Shown: positions 44,679-53,077, counted from the first letter of the stretch. The stretch: DNA of 64,000 nt from Gracilibacillus orientalis (GCF_900114645.1 NZ_FOTR01000008.1:153597-217596), one strand, 5' to 3'. The notes: generated by a model from the letters alone, not told the origin. Translations and numbers: made by a program.

Positions 44679-45550
44679 CTAGCCTAAGTTGACGCTATGA
44701 TCTTTTTTTAAATCTTGAAAGATATCAACACCGAGCTCTTGTAAAACGATAATTGCTCTTTCAACAGGTAAATAAGGTAGTTGAAATTCTTCATTTATTA
44801 CATTCCGAATATCGTTTATACTGGAAAGTTGATGCTTCTCTACTTTTCCGTTTATGTCTCGTATATTCAGTGTATGATTAACTAAAGAGAGGCTTCGTTT
44901 TTTTTCTTGTTGCCACATTTGACAGCGCAAAGTTGACATAAATAATGTTCCGGGCTGAAAATACTCTTGAATAGGCGTGATAAAATCCTTGAAATGATAC
45001 GTTTTTTTAGTAGTAAATGACCAGAGAGTTTGCTTGATTAATTTTCCATCGATATACCGGTGAAAAGTAAAATTACCTGATTCATCTTCTGGCTGAATGA
45101 ATACTTCTATTCCTCCAAAGGATACTGAGTTATCCGGATCTGTTTCAAACCGTAATGGTTTAAATAAAGGAGCGGCAGTACCACAATCAACATAAACATA
45201 TTCTTTTGTATTTGGTATCTGAACTAAAATTGCCAAATGAATAGTACCCAATTGCACAAAGCGGCAATGGAATCCAAGATGCTTCAGAAGTGAACAAAGG
45301 TTGCTGTTTATGGCATAACAAGTTCCACCCATATGATTGGTAAATAATTGATGTATAAACTCTTCTTCTTTAGGAATATACCATCCATTTTTAGATAATC
45401 TCTGTATTGGAGCAAGGTACTAATGTTTTCAAAGGGTATTTTGTTTAGATGAGCAGTACAAATTTCTGTCAGATATTCGTACGATGGACTTTTCACCGGA
45501 ACTTGGATGTACTTCAAGTAATCACGTACCCACCCAGGGTTTGTGTTCAT
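44679..45550 (-). pseudogene. arylamine N-acetyltransferase, one frameshift
   Basis: The first frame from ATG 45550 reads YLTEICTAHLNKIPFENIST, typical of the NAT N-terminal domain, and stays in register to about residue 58. It then leaves the true frame, which continues IPKEEEFIHQLFTNHMGGTC from about 45380. The catalytic triad is intact in the second frame: Cys in MGGTCYAIN, His in GTIHLAILV and Asp in YVYVDCGTAAP. One inserted or missing base near 45380 separates the halves, so the full protein (about 290 residues) is not made unless this is a sequencing error or recoding. The family acetylates arylamines from acetyl-CoA, although some Bacillaceae members are divergent. Confidence 0.8.
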
Positions 45551-45697
45551 GTTTTAAACTCCTTTCGAACTCACTTAATTAAAGTGCTCTGCAAAATCTC
45601 CTATATTCATTACTAGTCTGTTTTTTAATTTGTTCATTAGACCAATAATTACTATTTTAAATTTGTAGTTCCTTCAAGAAGGGAAACCCAAAGAGAC

Positions 45698-46309
45698 TCA
45701 CTCTTTATCCCTTCCGTTTTTCATCCAATTTGCTACGGTAACGACCCGTTTCACTTGGTGTTTGGTGGCACCTGCTACCTTTTCTGATATTCCATGCTCC
45801 GTTGTAACACTCGTTCCATATGGATTACCTCCAGCTTCGAAAATGACATCATCGGAATATCCAGGCGCAACCACAATCGCCCCCCAATGATACATGGTCG
45901 TGTACAGTGACAGTATAGTCGCTTCTTGCCCACCGTGAGGGCTGTCGGAAGAAGACATCGCCGAAACAACTTTATTGATTAATTTACCCTCAAACCAAAG
46001 ACCGCCAGTGGTATCTAAAAACTGTTGCATTTGTGAAGCTATGTTACCAAATCGAGTGGGGACACTGAAGATAATGGCCTCAGCCCAAACAAGATCGTCT
46101 GTTGTTGCAACTGGGATTGATTTTGTTTCCTCGTAATGGCTTTTCCATTCAGGGTTTGATTCAATCGCCGATTTTGGTGCCGATTCCTCTACTCGGACGA
46201 CGCGCACTTCGGCATTTGTTTCTTTCGCAGCCTCTTCAGCAAGCGTAGCTAACCTATAGTTGGTTCCTGTCGAACTATAGTAAATAATAGCAAGGTTAAT
46301 TTTTGACAT
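45698..46309 (-). CDS. wrbA: WrbA-like NAD(P)H:quinone oxidoreductase
   Basis: About 203 residues from MSKINLAIIYYSSTGTNYRL, chosen because AGGAGGAGATCAAAG precedes this ATG; the frame opens 24 codons earlier. FMN phosphate loop YSSTGTNYRLA, then AIIFSVPTRFGNIASQMQQFLD, STLLSLYTTM-like text (EATILSLYTTMYHWG) and the final GTSVTTEHG match WrbA-type flavodoxin-like quinone reductases. It is divergent from an HxlR regulator gene with a conserved N-terminal cysteine, the arrangement of quinone- or electrophile-responsive YodB/HxlR systems in Bacilli. Confidence 0.9.
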   Translation of the reverse strand: MSKINLAIIYYSSTGTNYRLATLAEEAAKETNAEVRVVRVEESAPKSAIESNPEWKSHYEETKSIPVATTDDLVWAEAIIFSVPTRFGNIASQMQQFLDTTGGLWFEGKLINKVVSAMSSSDSPHGGQEATILSLYTTMYHWGAIVVAPGYSDDVIFEAGGNPYGTSVTTEHGISEKVAGATKHQVKRVVTVANWMKNGRDKE

Positions 46310-46371
46310 CTTTGATCTCCTCCTAATCATTTTATTACAATTTATATTATACAAGTATAATATATTTATAT

Positions 46372-46414
46372 AAGTACGCACTTTAAAGTGGTATAGTATT
46401 AATATGGATACTAT
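46372..46414. promoter_or_regulatory. putative HxlR operator region between wrbA and hxlR
   Basis: AAGTACGCACTTTA (46372-46385), inside a palindrome centred on CACTTTAAAGTG, is followed by ATAGTAT/ATACTAT inverted arms (46393-46399 and 46408-46414). The same two elements occur in the second HxlR locus at 47989-48031. Confidence 0.5.
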
Positions 46415-46429
46415 TGGGAGGAATGTTGT

Positions 46430-46807
46430 ATGTCAGAAAATACAGAGATGTGTAAGGAAACGGAAAAAACAATGGGAATTTTGGCGGGAAAGTGGAAGCC
46501 AGTCATTTTATTTCATTTGTTATATGGGGGAACAAAACGTTTTAATGAGCTGAAGAGGTTGATTCCCACTGTCACTCAAAAAATGTTGACCAATCAATTG
46601 CGCGAATTAGAGCAACAGGATATCATTAAAAGGATCGTGTATGCACAAGTTCCACCAAAAGTAGAATATTTAATGACTGATTATGGAAGAAGTTTGCAGC
46701 CTTTAATTGAAATAATGTATGAATGGGGAGCATCTCACATTAAACATATGGAAAACAAAGAGAAGGATCTAACTGTTGATGAAAAGTCAGTAACAAATTC
46801 TGATTAG
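46430..46807 (+). CDS. HxlR-family transcriptional regulator with N-terminal cysteine
   Basis: A 125-residue winged-helix regulator. Diagnostic HxlR sequences are GGKWKP-type LAGKWKPVILFHLL, GTKRFNELKRLIPTVTQKML, LRELEQQDIIKRIVY and VPPKVEYLMTDYG. Cys8 in NTEMCKETE sits where YodB has its redox-sensing Cys6. Together with the divergent WrbA-like quinone reductase this suggests a thiol-based quinone or aldehyde switch, by analogy only. GGGAGGA precedes the ATG. A palindromic terminator follows. Confidence 0.92.
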   Translation: MSENTEMCKETEKTMGILAGKWKPVILFHLLYGGTKRFNELKRLIPTVTQKMLTNQLRELEQQDIIKRIVYAQVPPKVEYLMTDYGRSLQPLIEIMYEWGASHIKHMENKEKDLTVDEKSVTNSD

Positions 46808-46814
46808 AAAAAAG

Positions 46815-46838
46815 GGGAAGTATGATATCATACTTCCC
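46815..46838. terminator. 24-bp perfect palindromic terminator
   Basis: GGGAAGTATGAT and ATCATACTTCCC pair perfectly without a loop base, between convergent hxlR and SMR genes; the A-run on the left gives T after the stem for the minus-strand transcript. Confidence 0.65.
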
Positions 46839-46853
46839 GGCATGTATGGAATA

Positions 46854-47174
46854 TTACCCTTCGATGATTTGTAGTCCTACCACTCCAATTAGAATCAATA
46901 TAAGAAAGACGATACGAGTTGGTGAAATATTTTCTTCAAATAGCATCACACCTGCAATAATGACACCAATAGCTCCGATCCCTACCCATACGGCATAAGC
47001 TGTCCCAACCGGCAAGCTCTTGAGTGCAAGGGATAGCAAGTAGAAACTGGCTCCAGCTGCGAATATACTAATTACACTAGGCCAAATATATTTAAATCCG
47101 TACGAATATTTTAACGCAATGGACCATACGGGTTCTAGGAGTGCAGCAATTATTAAAAAAATCCACCCTAACAT
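46854..47174 (-). CDS. small multidrug resistance (SMR) efflux protein
   Basis: A 106-residue four-helix protein of the EmrE/QacE/SugE family. The functional Glu is in LEPVWSIALKYSYGF (Glu13), and YAVWVGIGAIGVIIAGVMLF is the typical third helix. Length is normal. Its ATG overlaps the stop of the SDR gene (TAATG), so the two are coupled. SMR pumps work as dimers and export cationic drugs or guanidinium; the substrate here is unknown. Confidence 0.93.
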   Translation of the reverse strand: MLGWIFLIIAALLEPVWSIALKYSYGFKYIWPSVISIFAAGASFYLLSLALKSLPVGTAYAVWVGIGAIGVIIAGVMLFEENISPTRIVFLILILIGVVGLQIIEG

Positions 47175-47917
47175 TAGGCTTCGAAACCACCATCAACAGC
47201 GACTGATGTTCCCGTTATAAATCTCCCATCCTCTCCAGCAATAAATGTAACCACCCCCGCAATGTCATCAACATTTCCGTAATGACCCACAGCTAACCAT
47301 TCTTTTTCTTCCTCGGCATCTGGCCCATCTGTCGGATTCATATCAGTATCTGTAGAACCAGGGTCAACTACATTAACAGTGATACCACGTTGCCCAACAT
47401 CTCTAGCCAATCCTTTTGTAAAGCCTATCAATGCAGACTTACTCATAGCATAGAGGCTTACACCAGGAAAAGGGACACGGTTTGCGAAACACGATCCAAT
47501 TGAAATAATTCGTCCTCCTGCTTCCATATGCTTAATAGCAGTCTGGGATGCAATGTAAACTGCGCGAACATGGATTGCTAGTGTGCGGTCAATTTCTTCA
47601 AGTGTAAAATCTTCCGGATCTCCAAACGGAAAAATGCCCGCATTATTAACTAAAATGTCTAATTTACCAAAATTAGAAGCAGTTTGGTCGACTGCGTTAA
47701 TCACTTCATCTGTATTTGCACTGTTTGCCTGGATTGCTAAACCTCGCTGTCCAAATTTATTGATGTCTTTTATAACAGCTTGGGCTTTTTCTTTACTATT
47801 TGTATAGGTAATCACGACGTTAGCTCCTTCTCGGGCTAGCTTTTTTGCAATACCGGCTCCAATACCTCGACTACCTCCTGTAACCAACGCGACTTTATTC
47901 TCTAACTTTAATTTCAT
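47174..47917 (-). CDS. short-chain dehydrogenase/reductase
   Basis: About 247 residues from MKLKLENKVALVTGGSRGIG; an earlier TTG at 47941 would place the AGGAGGA site inside the gene. The NAD(P) loop is TGGSRGIGAGIA. The catalytic set is Ser in IISIGSCFANR, Tyr and Lys in YAMSKSALIGF. NNAG appears in LVNNAGIFPFG, and the end GRFITGTSVAVDGGFEA is typical of classical SDRs. It is coupled to an SMR pump gene and divergent from an HxlR regulator, suggesting a detoxification unit for a reactive carbonyl or similar compound. Confidence 0.94.
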   Translation of the reverse strand: MKLKLENKVALVTGGSRGIGAGIAKKLAREGANVVITYTNSKEKAQAVIKDINKFGQRGLAIQANSANTDEVINAVDQTASNFGKLDILVNNAGIFPFGDPEDFTLEEIDRTLAIHVRAVYIASQTAIKHMEAGGRIISIGSCFANRVPFPGVSLYAMSKSALIGFTKGLARDVGQRGITVNVVDPGSTDTDMNPTDGPDAEEEKEWLAVGHYGNVDDIAGVVTFIAGEDGRFITGTSVAVDGGFEA

Positions 47918-47934
47918 ATTGTTGATTCCTCCTC

Positions 47935-47990
47935 TTTTCAAATAATATTTGTTTCACTATCATTATGCGCAGACAAATATTATTTGAAAA
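47935..47990. promoter_or_regulatory. 18-bp perfect inverted repeat upstream of the SDR gene
   Basis: TTTTCAAATAATATTTGT (47935-47952) and ACAAATATTATTTGAAAA (47973-47990) are perfect complements with a 20-base loop. The left arm ends just before the SDR ribosome site. It may be a regulator binding site or an mRNA hairpin next to the ribosome site. Confidence 0.6.
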
Positions 47991-48031
47991 GTACGCATTT
48001 TATTAATACTTAGTATGAAAAATCATACTAA
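47989..48031. promoter_or_regulatory. putative HxlR operator region of the SDR/SMR locus
   Basis: AAGTACGCA (47989-47997) followed by TTTTA, then TTAGTATG/CATACTAA inverted arms (48010-48017 and 48024-48031). Both elements recur, in the same order, at the wrbA-HxlR locus at 46.4 kb. Confidence 0.5.
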
Positions 48032-48118
48032 TAGCGCCAACAAATATTTTTTTCTATTTATTTTTTTATGGTATGATTTAGTTATTAACTCTAAGAAATG
48101 TGATGGAGGGGTACAAAG

Positions 48119-48445
48119 ATGGATAAATCAATGGGTACAACGTATGGAATAATGACAACTCTCCAATCTATAGGCGGAAAGTGGAAACCTCTCATTTTAT
48201 TTATATTACTAGAAGAGGGGACCAAACGTTTTGGGGAGTTAAAACGAGATATGCCACAAATAACACATGGAGTTTTGACCCAGCAACTTCGAGAGCTTGA
48301 GCGATCTCAATTAATCGAGCGAGTTGTTTATCAGGAAGTGCCGCCACGAGTGGAATACTCGTTATCCGAACATGGTAAAACGCTGGAAATAGTATTGAAT
48401 AACATGTGTAGGTGGGGATTTTCGCATGATGAATTTTTAAAATAG
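48119..48445 (+). CDS. HxlR-family transcriptional regulator
   Basis: A 108-residue winged-helix protein with IGGKWKPLILFILL, GTKRFGELKRDMPQITHGVL, LRELERSQLIERVVY and VPPRVEYSLSEHG, all HxlR signatures. It is a close paralogue of the regulator at 46430 but lacks the N-terminal cysteine, so a different signal is likely. GATGGAGGGG precedes the ATG. It is divergent from the SDR-SMR genes and shares upstream elements with the other HxlR locus. Confidence 0.92.
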   Translation: MDKSMGTTYGIMTTLQSIGGKWKPLILFILLEEGTKRFGELKRDMPQITHGVLTQQLRELERSQLIERVVYQEVPPRVEYSLSEHGKTLEIVLNNMCRWGFSHDEFLK

Positions 48446-49134
48446 GACTAATTGTTATATCATATGTGATTAAGAGATAAGTTAGAGACTTACTCGTCTC
48501 ACTTCAATCTTTTCCAAGGTACCACGCTTTAATACTGGTCTATTTTGACGCCATAAATCACCTTCCCACGAATTCTGCATTTAACGCTTTTGAGATTCAC
48601 CCGAATTATCCCATCCTGGTGAACCTCAGTTTCTATATAAGACTTTATTGCTCTATTATTAAACGAAGAGGCATCTAATTCAATTATATGACTAATGATG
48701 ATATGCCATGGTGCTTTTGGCAATGCGTATTGGCCTTAGAAGCATCGACTCGCAGAATAAGACAATCGCCATTGTACAACAAATAGAAAATGGCGGCCCA
48801 TTAACGTTACCTTTTTCCAGATGACTGTAATTGCATTAGCTGATTATATATATTAAATACAAGACCTCAAAGCAATCTGATCCTTTTAGCATTCACCAAT
48901 AAAAACGCACCCTATTTTCTTCATTATAATAAAGAATAAACTGTACAGTAAGAGCCGTACGTTTCTCATTTACACAGTCTATACCCAACTCCGAGTTATG
49001 AATTCACTTAAATATCGATTGATTCCCTCTCAAAAATCCTTTTTAATCATACTATCTCATTTTGTTAGAATAATTTTCTGAACCCTTTTAATTTCTATGG
49101 TATATGTCCTCCATATTGTGCTCACCAGTATCAT
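48446..49134. other. decayed region between HxlR and the integrase fragments
   Basis: A possible short minus-strand frame at 48529-48723 is described separately. The remaining bases hold no gene, repeat or RNA that I can recognise. Confidence 0.4.
48529..48723 (-). CDS. hypothetical short protein or gene fragment
   Basis: A 64-codon frame with a TTG start reads MPKAPWHIIISHIIELDASS and later FNNRAIKSYIETEVHQDG and KVIYGVKIDQY. It looks protein-like, but there is no ribosome site and an overlapping frame upstream reads MLLRPIRIA, suggesting that the true N-terminus is in another frame. Probably a fragment; family unknown. Confidence 0.25.
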   Translation of the reverse strand: MPKAPWHIIISHIIELDASSFNNRAIKSYIETEVHQDGIIRVNLKSVKCRIRGKVIYGVKIDQY

Positions 49135-49338
49135 ATGGGACGTGAGTTTCTTGTGAATTTAAAATACCACAATATATTTAAGATCGCTATTAGTGCTGCA
49201 GTAGATGAAGAGATCTTAATTAGAAATAGATTCAATAAAATTACACTAACAAATCCTAGTTCTGAAAAGATAAAATTTGCTGAAGAAAATCATCTAACCA
49301 CTGAGGAATTAAACAGACTATTAGATAGGACTAAATAA
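49135..49338 (+). pseudogene. tyrosine recombinase (integrase) fragment, core-binding part
   Basis: The frame reads YHNIFKIAISAAVDEEILIR, NRFNKITLTNPSSEKI and HLTTEELNRLLDRTK, the end of the SAM-like core-binding domain and the start of the catalytic domain of phage-type integrases. It stops right after LLDRTK, where the catalytic domain should begin. The next part of that domain is found immediately downstream but on the opposite strand. Confidence 0.75.
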
Positions 49339-49352
49339 CATGCTGATATTAC

Positions 49353-49463
49353 AACTTTTATTGTTTTATCTTTTAAATCAATGTCGCCCCAGGTGAACAC
49401 AAGTAACTCACCACATCTTACACCTGAATAGGCTAGTAGCATAGTTGCAGTGTAAGTCAAAAC
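49353..49463 (-). pseudogene. tyrosine recombinase fragment, first catalytic-Arg region, inverted
   Basis: On the minus strand TATMLLAYSGVRCGELLVFT followed by WGDIDLKDKTIKV is the catalytic Arg motif of tyrosine recombinases (usually LAYTGMRRGELLAL.W.DID). In an intact integrase it follows directly after the text encoded at 49135-49338, which is on the plus strand. A local inversion of roughly 125-150 bases explains this best; two unrelated integrase scraps are the alternative. Confidence 0.7.
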
Positions 49464-49510
49464 TACTAATAGTGATCGTACTATCTTTGATTTACACAAT
49501 GCGCAAAATA

Positions 49511-49543
49511 AAAAGCCCTCTACTCATAAGTGTAGAGAGCTTT
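49511..49543 (-). terminator. terminator of the chitobiose-type PTS operon
   Basis: On the minus strand AAAGC-CTCTAC, a short loop and GTAGAG-GCTTT pair with one bulge and are followed by TTATTTT. Confidence 0.65.
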
Positions 49544-49610
49544 GCTGACAAAGGTTATTGGATTTACATTTTACTCCTCAAATTTAAACCACTACTCTAT
49601 TAATTTGTGC

Positions 49611-49919
49611 CTACTTGTATTTAGCTAATTTAATAGCTTGATCTAGAACTTGATCCCCTTTCATCATACCATATGCTAATTGGTCAATTATATCACATTT
49701 AATTCCTAAAGGTTCAACCTTTTCTCTAATTCCTTTCTCCAAATAACGAACTTGAGGACCAATTAATACCACATCTACATCATCCAGATGATTCTGTAGT
49801 TCTGATTCTGCTACAGCATTAATTTCTGCATCAATAACTTTTTTTTCAGAAGCTTTTTTCATTTTATCTACTAACATAGATGTTGACATTCCCGCAGAAC
49901 ACACTAATATAATTTTCAT
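49611..49919 (-). CDS. chbB: PTS lactose/cellobiose-type IIB component
   Basis: A 102-residue cytosolic IIB protein. Phosphocysteine Cys8 lies in ILVCSAGMSTSMLVDKM, and IGPQVRYLEKGIRE is typical. It passes phosphate from IIA to the incoming disaccharide at IIC. Start MKIILVCS follows the IIA gene by one base. With GH4, ChbG and GntR genes nearby, chitobiose or a related beta-linked disaccharide is the likely substrate; the symbol reflects that inference. Confidence 0.9.
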   Translation of the reverse strand: MKIILVCSAGMSTSMLVDKMKKASEKKVIDAEINAVAESELQNHLDDVDVVLIGPQVRYLEKGIREKVEPLGIKCDIIDQLAYGMMKGDQVLDQAIKLAKYK

Positions 49920-49920
49920 T

Positions 49921-50256
49921 TTACTTTCCCTCCAATTTATTCATTTTTTCATACATTTCTACCATCTCAATTCCTAATTCTTTAACAGTCATAGCTGTCA
50001 TTAAATGATCTTGAGCATGGACTAAAATTATCGGAACTTGTGTTTGCTTACCACTAGCTTCATCTTGCAAAAGTTGAGTCTGTTCGTGATGAGCTTTCAC
50101 GAATTCATGATCAGCTGCTTCAATTTTTTCTTTTGCTTCTTCCATATTGTTTATTTTTGCTAATTTAATAGCTTCCATAGCAAAGGATCTAGCATTCCCC
50201 GCATGTAAAATTATCGAAAAAGAAAGCATTTGTAATTCTTCATTTACTTGTGACAT
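49921..50256 (-). CDS. chbA: PTS lactose/cellobiose-type IIA component
   Basis: A 111-residue all-helical trimeric IIA protein. The phosphorylated His is in PIILVHAQDHLMTAMTVKEL (the HAQDHLM motif). ILHAGNARSFAMEAIKLAK is the usual first helix. It lies between the IIC and IIB genes with 2- and 1-base gaps, so it is tightly co-transcribed. It accepts phosphate from HPr. Confidence 0.93.
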   Translation of the reverse strand: MSQVNEELQMLSFSIILHAGNARSFAMEAIKLAKINNMEEAKEKIEAADHEFVKAHHEQTQLLQDEASGKQTQVPIILVHAQDHLMTAMTVKELGIEMVEMYEKMNKLEGK

Positions 50257-50258
50257 AT

Positions 50259-51548
50259 TTATTCCTCCATTCGTTGCTTTGATGCTTTAACTCCTGCTAA
50301 TACAAAAGGTATATAAATTACAATTGCTACTGCTAAATTGAATAATTGTAATGCAATTCCACGCCAACTTCCACCAGTTACAAGATATCCACTTAAAATA
50401 GGCGGTGTTGTCCATGGCAATAACGCGACTGTTCTAGGTACAAGACCAATATATAACGCTACATAGGTAATGATCGTTAAAGTTACTGGAACTAAAACAA
50501 AAGGTATTAACATAATTGGATTCAACACGATTGGCAAACCAAAAATTACCGGCTCATTAATATTAAATAAACTGCCTGGAGTAGAAACTTTCGCAACTTC
50601 TCGATAAGGGTGATTTTTCTGTTTTCGGATAACAATGAAAATAGCAATCAATAATGCTATTGTTGTTCCTGAACCTCCCATAAATACGAAAGAGTCTAAA
50701 AATGGTTTTGTTACAATATTCGGCACATCATAAGCCGAAATACCTGATTGGAACAAGCTTAGATTTTCTTCTACTAGCGGAATATAAATAGGCTCAATAA
50801 TAGAACCAATTATATTGGTACCATGTAATCCAAAAAACCATAAGATATGATTTAACAAAGCTACTACCAATGCTGCTGGTAATGAATTACTTAAACCTTG
50901 TATTGGTTTTTGTATTGCTGTAAAAATTACTTCAAAAATACTTGTATCAGCTAATACTGCTAAAGATGCCTGAAATAACCCGACAATAATTAAGATAATC
51001 ATAGTTGGAATTAAGGCTCTAAAAGACTTAGTTACACCAGAGGGTACACCTTCCGGCATTTTTATAATAAGTTTTGGGGTATTTACAAAAACCCTAAATA
51101 ATTCAGTGGTTAATAAAGCAATGATAATACCGACAAAAAGACCTTGTGTGCCTAGCCAATTCATATTTAAACCGAAGTCATCTGTGACAGGTACTAACAT
51201 AATATAGGACGCAGAGGATATAAGCGATGCAGCTAATCTATCCACATTATAACTTTTCGCCAAATTATAGGAAATTGTAAACGATGCCAATAAACCTAAA
51301 ACTGCAAAAGTTCCATTCCAGATACTCCCCCCTACTTGTTGCCAATTACCATCACCAAAAATCGCACTCATCCATTCAACAAAATTGAATTTCCCAAATG
51401 GAGGGAAGTTATTTATCAAAATCGCTAGTGAACCAATAATCACTAATGGCATAATAGCAACAAAGCCATCTCTAATTGCAACTAAATGTCTTTGTGAACC
51501 AATTTTTCCAGCAAACTCAATAAATTTTTGCATTAGCTTATTATTCAT
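50259..51548 (-). CDS. chbC: PTS lactose/cellobiose-type IIC permease
   Basis: About 429 residues from MNNKLMQKFIEFAGKIGSQR; the frame opens 16 codons earlier but AGGGAGGAAAGGG precedes this ATG. About ten helices. Family markers are HLVAIRDGFVAIMPLVIIGS, HILWFFGLHGTNIIG, FVFMGGSGTTIALLIA and the sugar-binding NEPVIFGLPIVLNP. It takes up and, with IIA and IIB, phosphorylates a beta-linked disaccharide. It overlaps the GH4 gene by 8 bases. Confidence 0.94.
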   Translation of the reverse strand: MNNKLMQKFIEFAGKIGSQRHLVAIRDGFVAIMPLVIIGSLAILINNFPPFGKFNFVEWMSAIFGDGNWQQVGGSIWNGTFAVLGLLASFTISYNLAKSYNVDRLAASLISSASYIMLVPVTDDFGLNMNWLGTQGLFVGIIIALLTTELFRVFVNTPKLIIKMPEGVPSGVTKSFRALIPTMIILIIVGLFQASLAVLADTSIFEVIFTAIQKPIQGLSNSLPAALVVALLNHILWFFGLHGTNIIGSIIEPIYIPLVEENLSLFQSGISAYDVPNIVTKPFLDSFVFMGGSGTTIALLIAIFIVIRKQKNHPYREVAKVSTPGSLFNINEPVIFGLPIVLNPIMLIPFVLVPVTLTIITYVALYIGLVPRTVALLPWTTPPILSGYLVTGGSWRGIALQLFNLAVAIVIYIPFVLAGVKASKQRMEE

Positions 51549-52869
51549 TTCCCTTTCCTCCCTTATTAAATTGTGGTAAGCATTCCTTATGCGCACATAG
51601 CAATTCGTCTAACAGGGATTTTACTTTTCTTTCATCCTTTATAAGCGGATTTGCAATAAACGCTTGATAAGCTTGATTATAATCTCCACTAATACTTGCC
51701 AATATAACTAATTCTTCAAAAGATTTCATTTGTAATATATCACCTTTTACTTGTGCAGGTAACGAACCAATCGCAATTGGCTTCGGACCATTTTTTGTAA
51801 TAAGACAATTGGCTTCAATTACAGAATCATTAGGTAATTCGGCAATTGCTCCATCGTTAAAAGTATTAACTGTTTGGATATCCTCCTTATTATTATAAAT
51901 GGAATCGATTAAGCTACACGCTACATCACTATAAAAAGCTCCACCTCTTTCCTCTAATTCCTTGGGTTTAACGTTTAAATCCTTATTACTATATATAGTA
52001 AATAATGATTTCTCTAAATTTTTCACTATTTCTGCTCTCGTACCATGTTCTTTTAAAGCTTCTTTATCCTTTGAAAGTATATCTGTTGTTTGATAATAAT
52101 ATTGATGATAAGGATTTGGAAGTAGTTTCATACTATTAATAAATCCTTTAGACCACCCTAAACTAACTATATTTGCAGGAGAATAATCTAAATTTTCTCT
52201 GGCTAAACTTGTTAACACTTCATCTGTACGATTAATTCCATCTACAAACACTCTTTGTCCAAACACAAAATGGTTCATACCCACAAACTCTATTTTTACT
52301 TGGCTTGGGTCAGCATTGAGTATTTCAGCTGTCGAATGAATCATGTTAAAAGGAATATTACATACTCCAATCACTTTTTTGTGAGCTGAATGTTTTAGTA
52401 ATGCCTCAGTTACAATACCAGCAGGGTTTGTAAAATTAATTATCCATGCATTAGGACAAATTTCGTGGACATCTTCAGCTAATTCTAATAGTATAGGAAT
52501 GGTTCGAAATGCCTTCATAATTCCACCAGCACCATTTGTTTCTTGCCCAATAAAACCATGTTTTAATGGAATTCTTTCATCTTTTTCTCTTGCATTTAGA
52601 CCACCAACACGAATTTGAGTAGAAACAAAATCTGCATTCTTTAATGCTTGCCTACGATCAAGTGTCCAAGACAATTGTATAGTTTTACCAGATTTTTCAA
52701 TCATTCTTTTTGCTAAATTTGCTATGACTATTAATTTATCTTTACCTTCTTCAATATCTACTAATGAAATTTCTGTAATAGGTAAACTATCAAAACGTCG
52801 AATAACGCCTTCAATTATTTCAGGTGTATAGCTTGAACCCCCACCTATAACAACTAATTTTACTGACAT
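51541..52869 (-). CDS. 6-phospho-beta-glucosidase-type GH4 glycosidase
   Basis: A 442-residue NAD- and metal-dependent GH4 enzyme. NAD loop VVIGGGSSYTPEIIEGV at the N-terminus, QIRVGGLNAREKDERIPL, NFTNPAGIVTEAL, metal-binding Cys and His in VIGVCNIPFNMI and VGMNHFVFG, and the catalytic Tyr region PNPYHQYYY. This is the CelF/ChbF/LicH subgroup that hydrolyses phosphorylated cellobiose or chitobiose delivered by a PTS. It is the first gene of the PTS operon, and a TTGTATTAC operator lies about 45 bases before its start. Confidence 0.94.
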   Translation of the reverse strand: MSVKLVVIGGGSSYTPEIIEGVIRRFDSLPITEISLVDIEEGKDKLIVIANLAKRMIEKSGKTIQLSWTLDRRQALKNADFVSTQIRVGGLNAREKDERIPLKHGFIGQETNGAGGIMKAFRTIPILLELAEDVHEICPNAWIINFTNPAGIVTEALLKHSAHKKVIGVCNIPFNMIHSTAEILNADPSQVKIEFVGMNHFVFGQRVFVDGINRTDEVLTSLARENLDYSPANIVSLGWSKGFINSMKLLPNPYHQYYYQTTDILSKDKEALKEHGTRAEIVKNLEKSLFTIYSNKDLNVKPKELEERGGAFYSDVACSLIDSIYNNKEDIQTVNTFNDGAIAELPNDSVIEANCLITKNGPKPIAIGSLPAQVKGDILQMKSFEELVILASISGDYNQAYQAFIANPLIKDERKVKSLLDELLCAHKECLPQFNKGGKGNE

Positions 52870-52912
52870 ACTACTGCTCCTCTCTCGTTTCTTGATAATC
52901 TAGGGTCTTAAT

Positions 52913-53023
52913 TTGTATTACTGATTTGTTCCTTTTTAAAACGTATCATACAAATATTTAATTGTAAACACATTTAAAATTAAAAAGGTGATTAGTAATT
53001 ACATATATAGACTTGTAATACAA
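52913..53023. promoter_or_regulatory. two GntR-type operators in the divergent GH4-gntR region
   Basis: TTGTAATACAA (53013-53023) is an 11-bp palindrome around a central A, 55 bases before the GntR start. TTGTATTACTG (52913-52923), near the GH4 start, matches the complement of that site at 9 of 11 bases. One operator per direction fits autoregulation plus control of the PTS operon. Confidence 0.55.
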
Positions 53024-53077
53024 ATTTTTTTTTAGTAAACTTATTACGTCAAACTTTAATGAATGAAGGAGACTACA

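Noticed and set aside
49290..49499. Complete 69-codon minus-strand gene
   Set aside because: Only the integrase motif part is meaningful; the ends are unrelated and the frame is a fragment, so it is listed as an inverted integrase piece.
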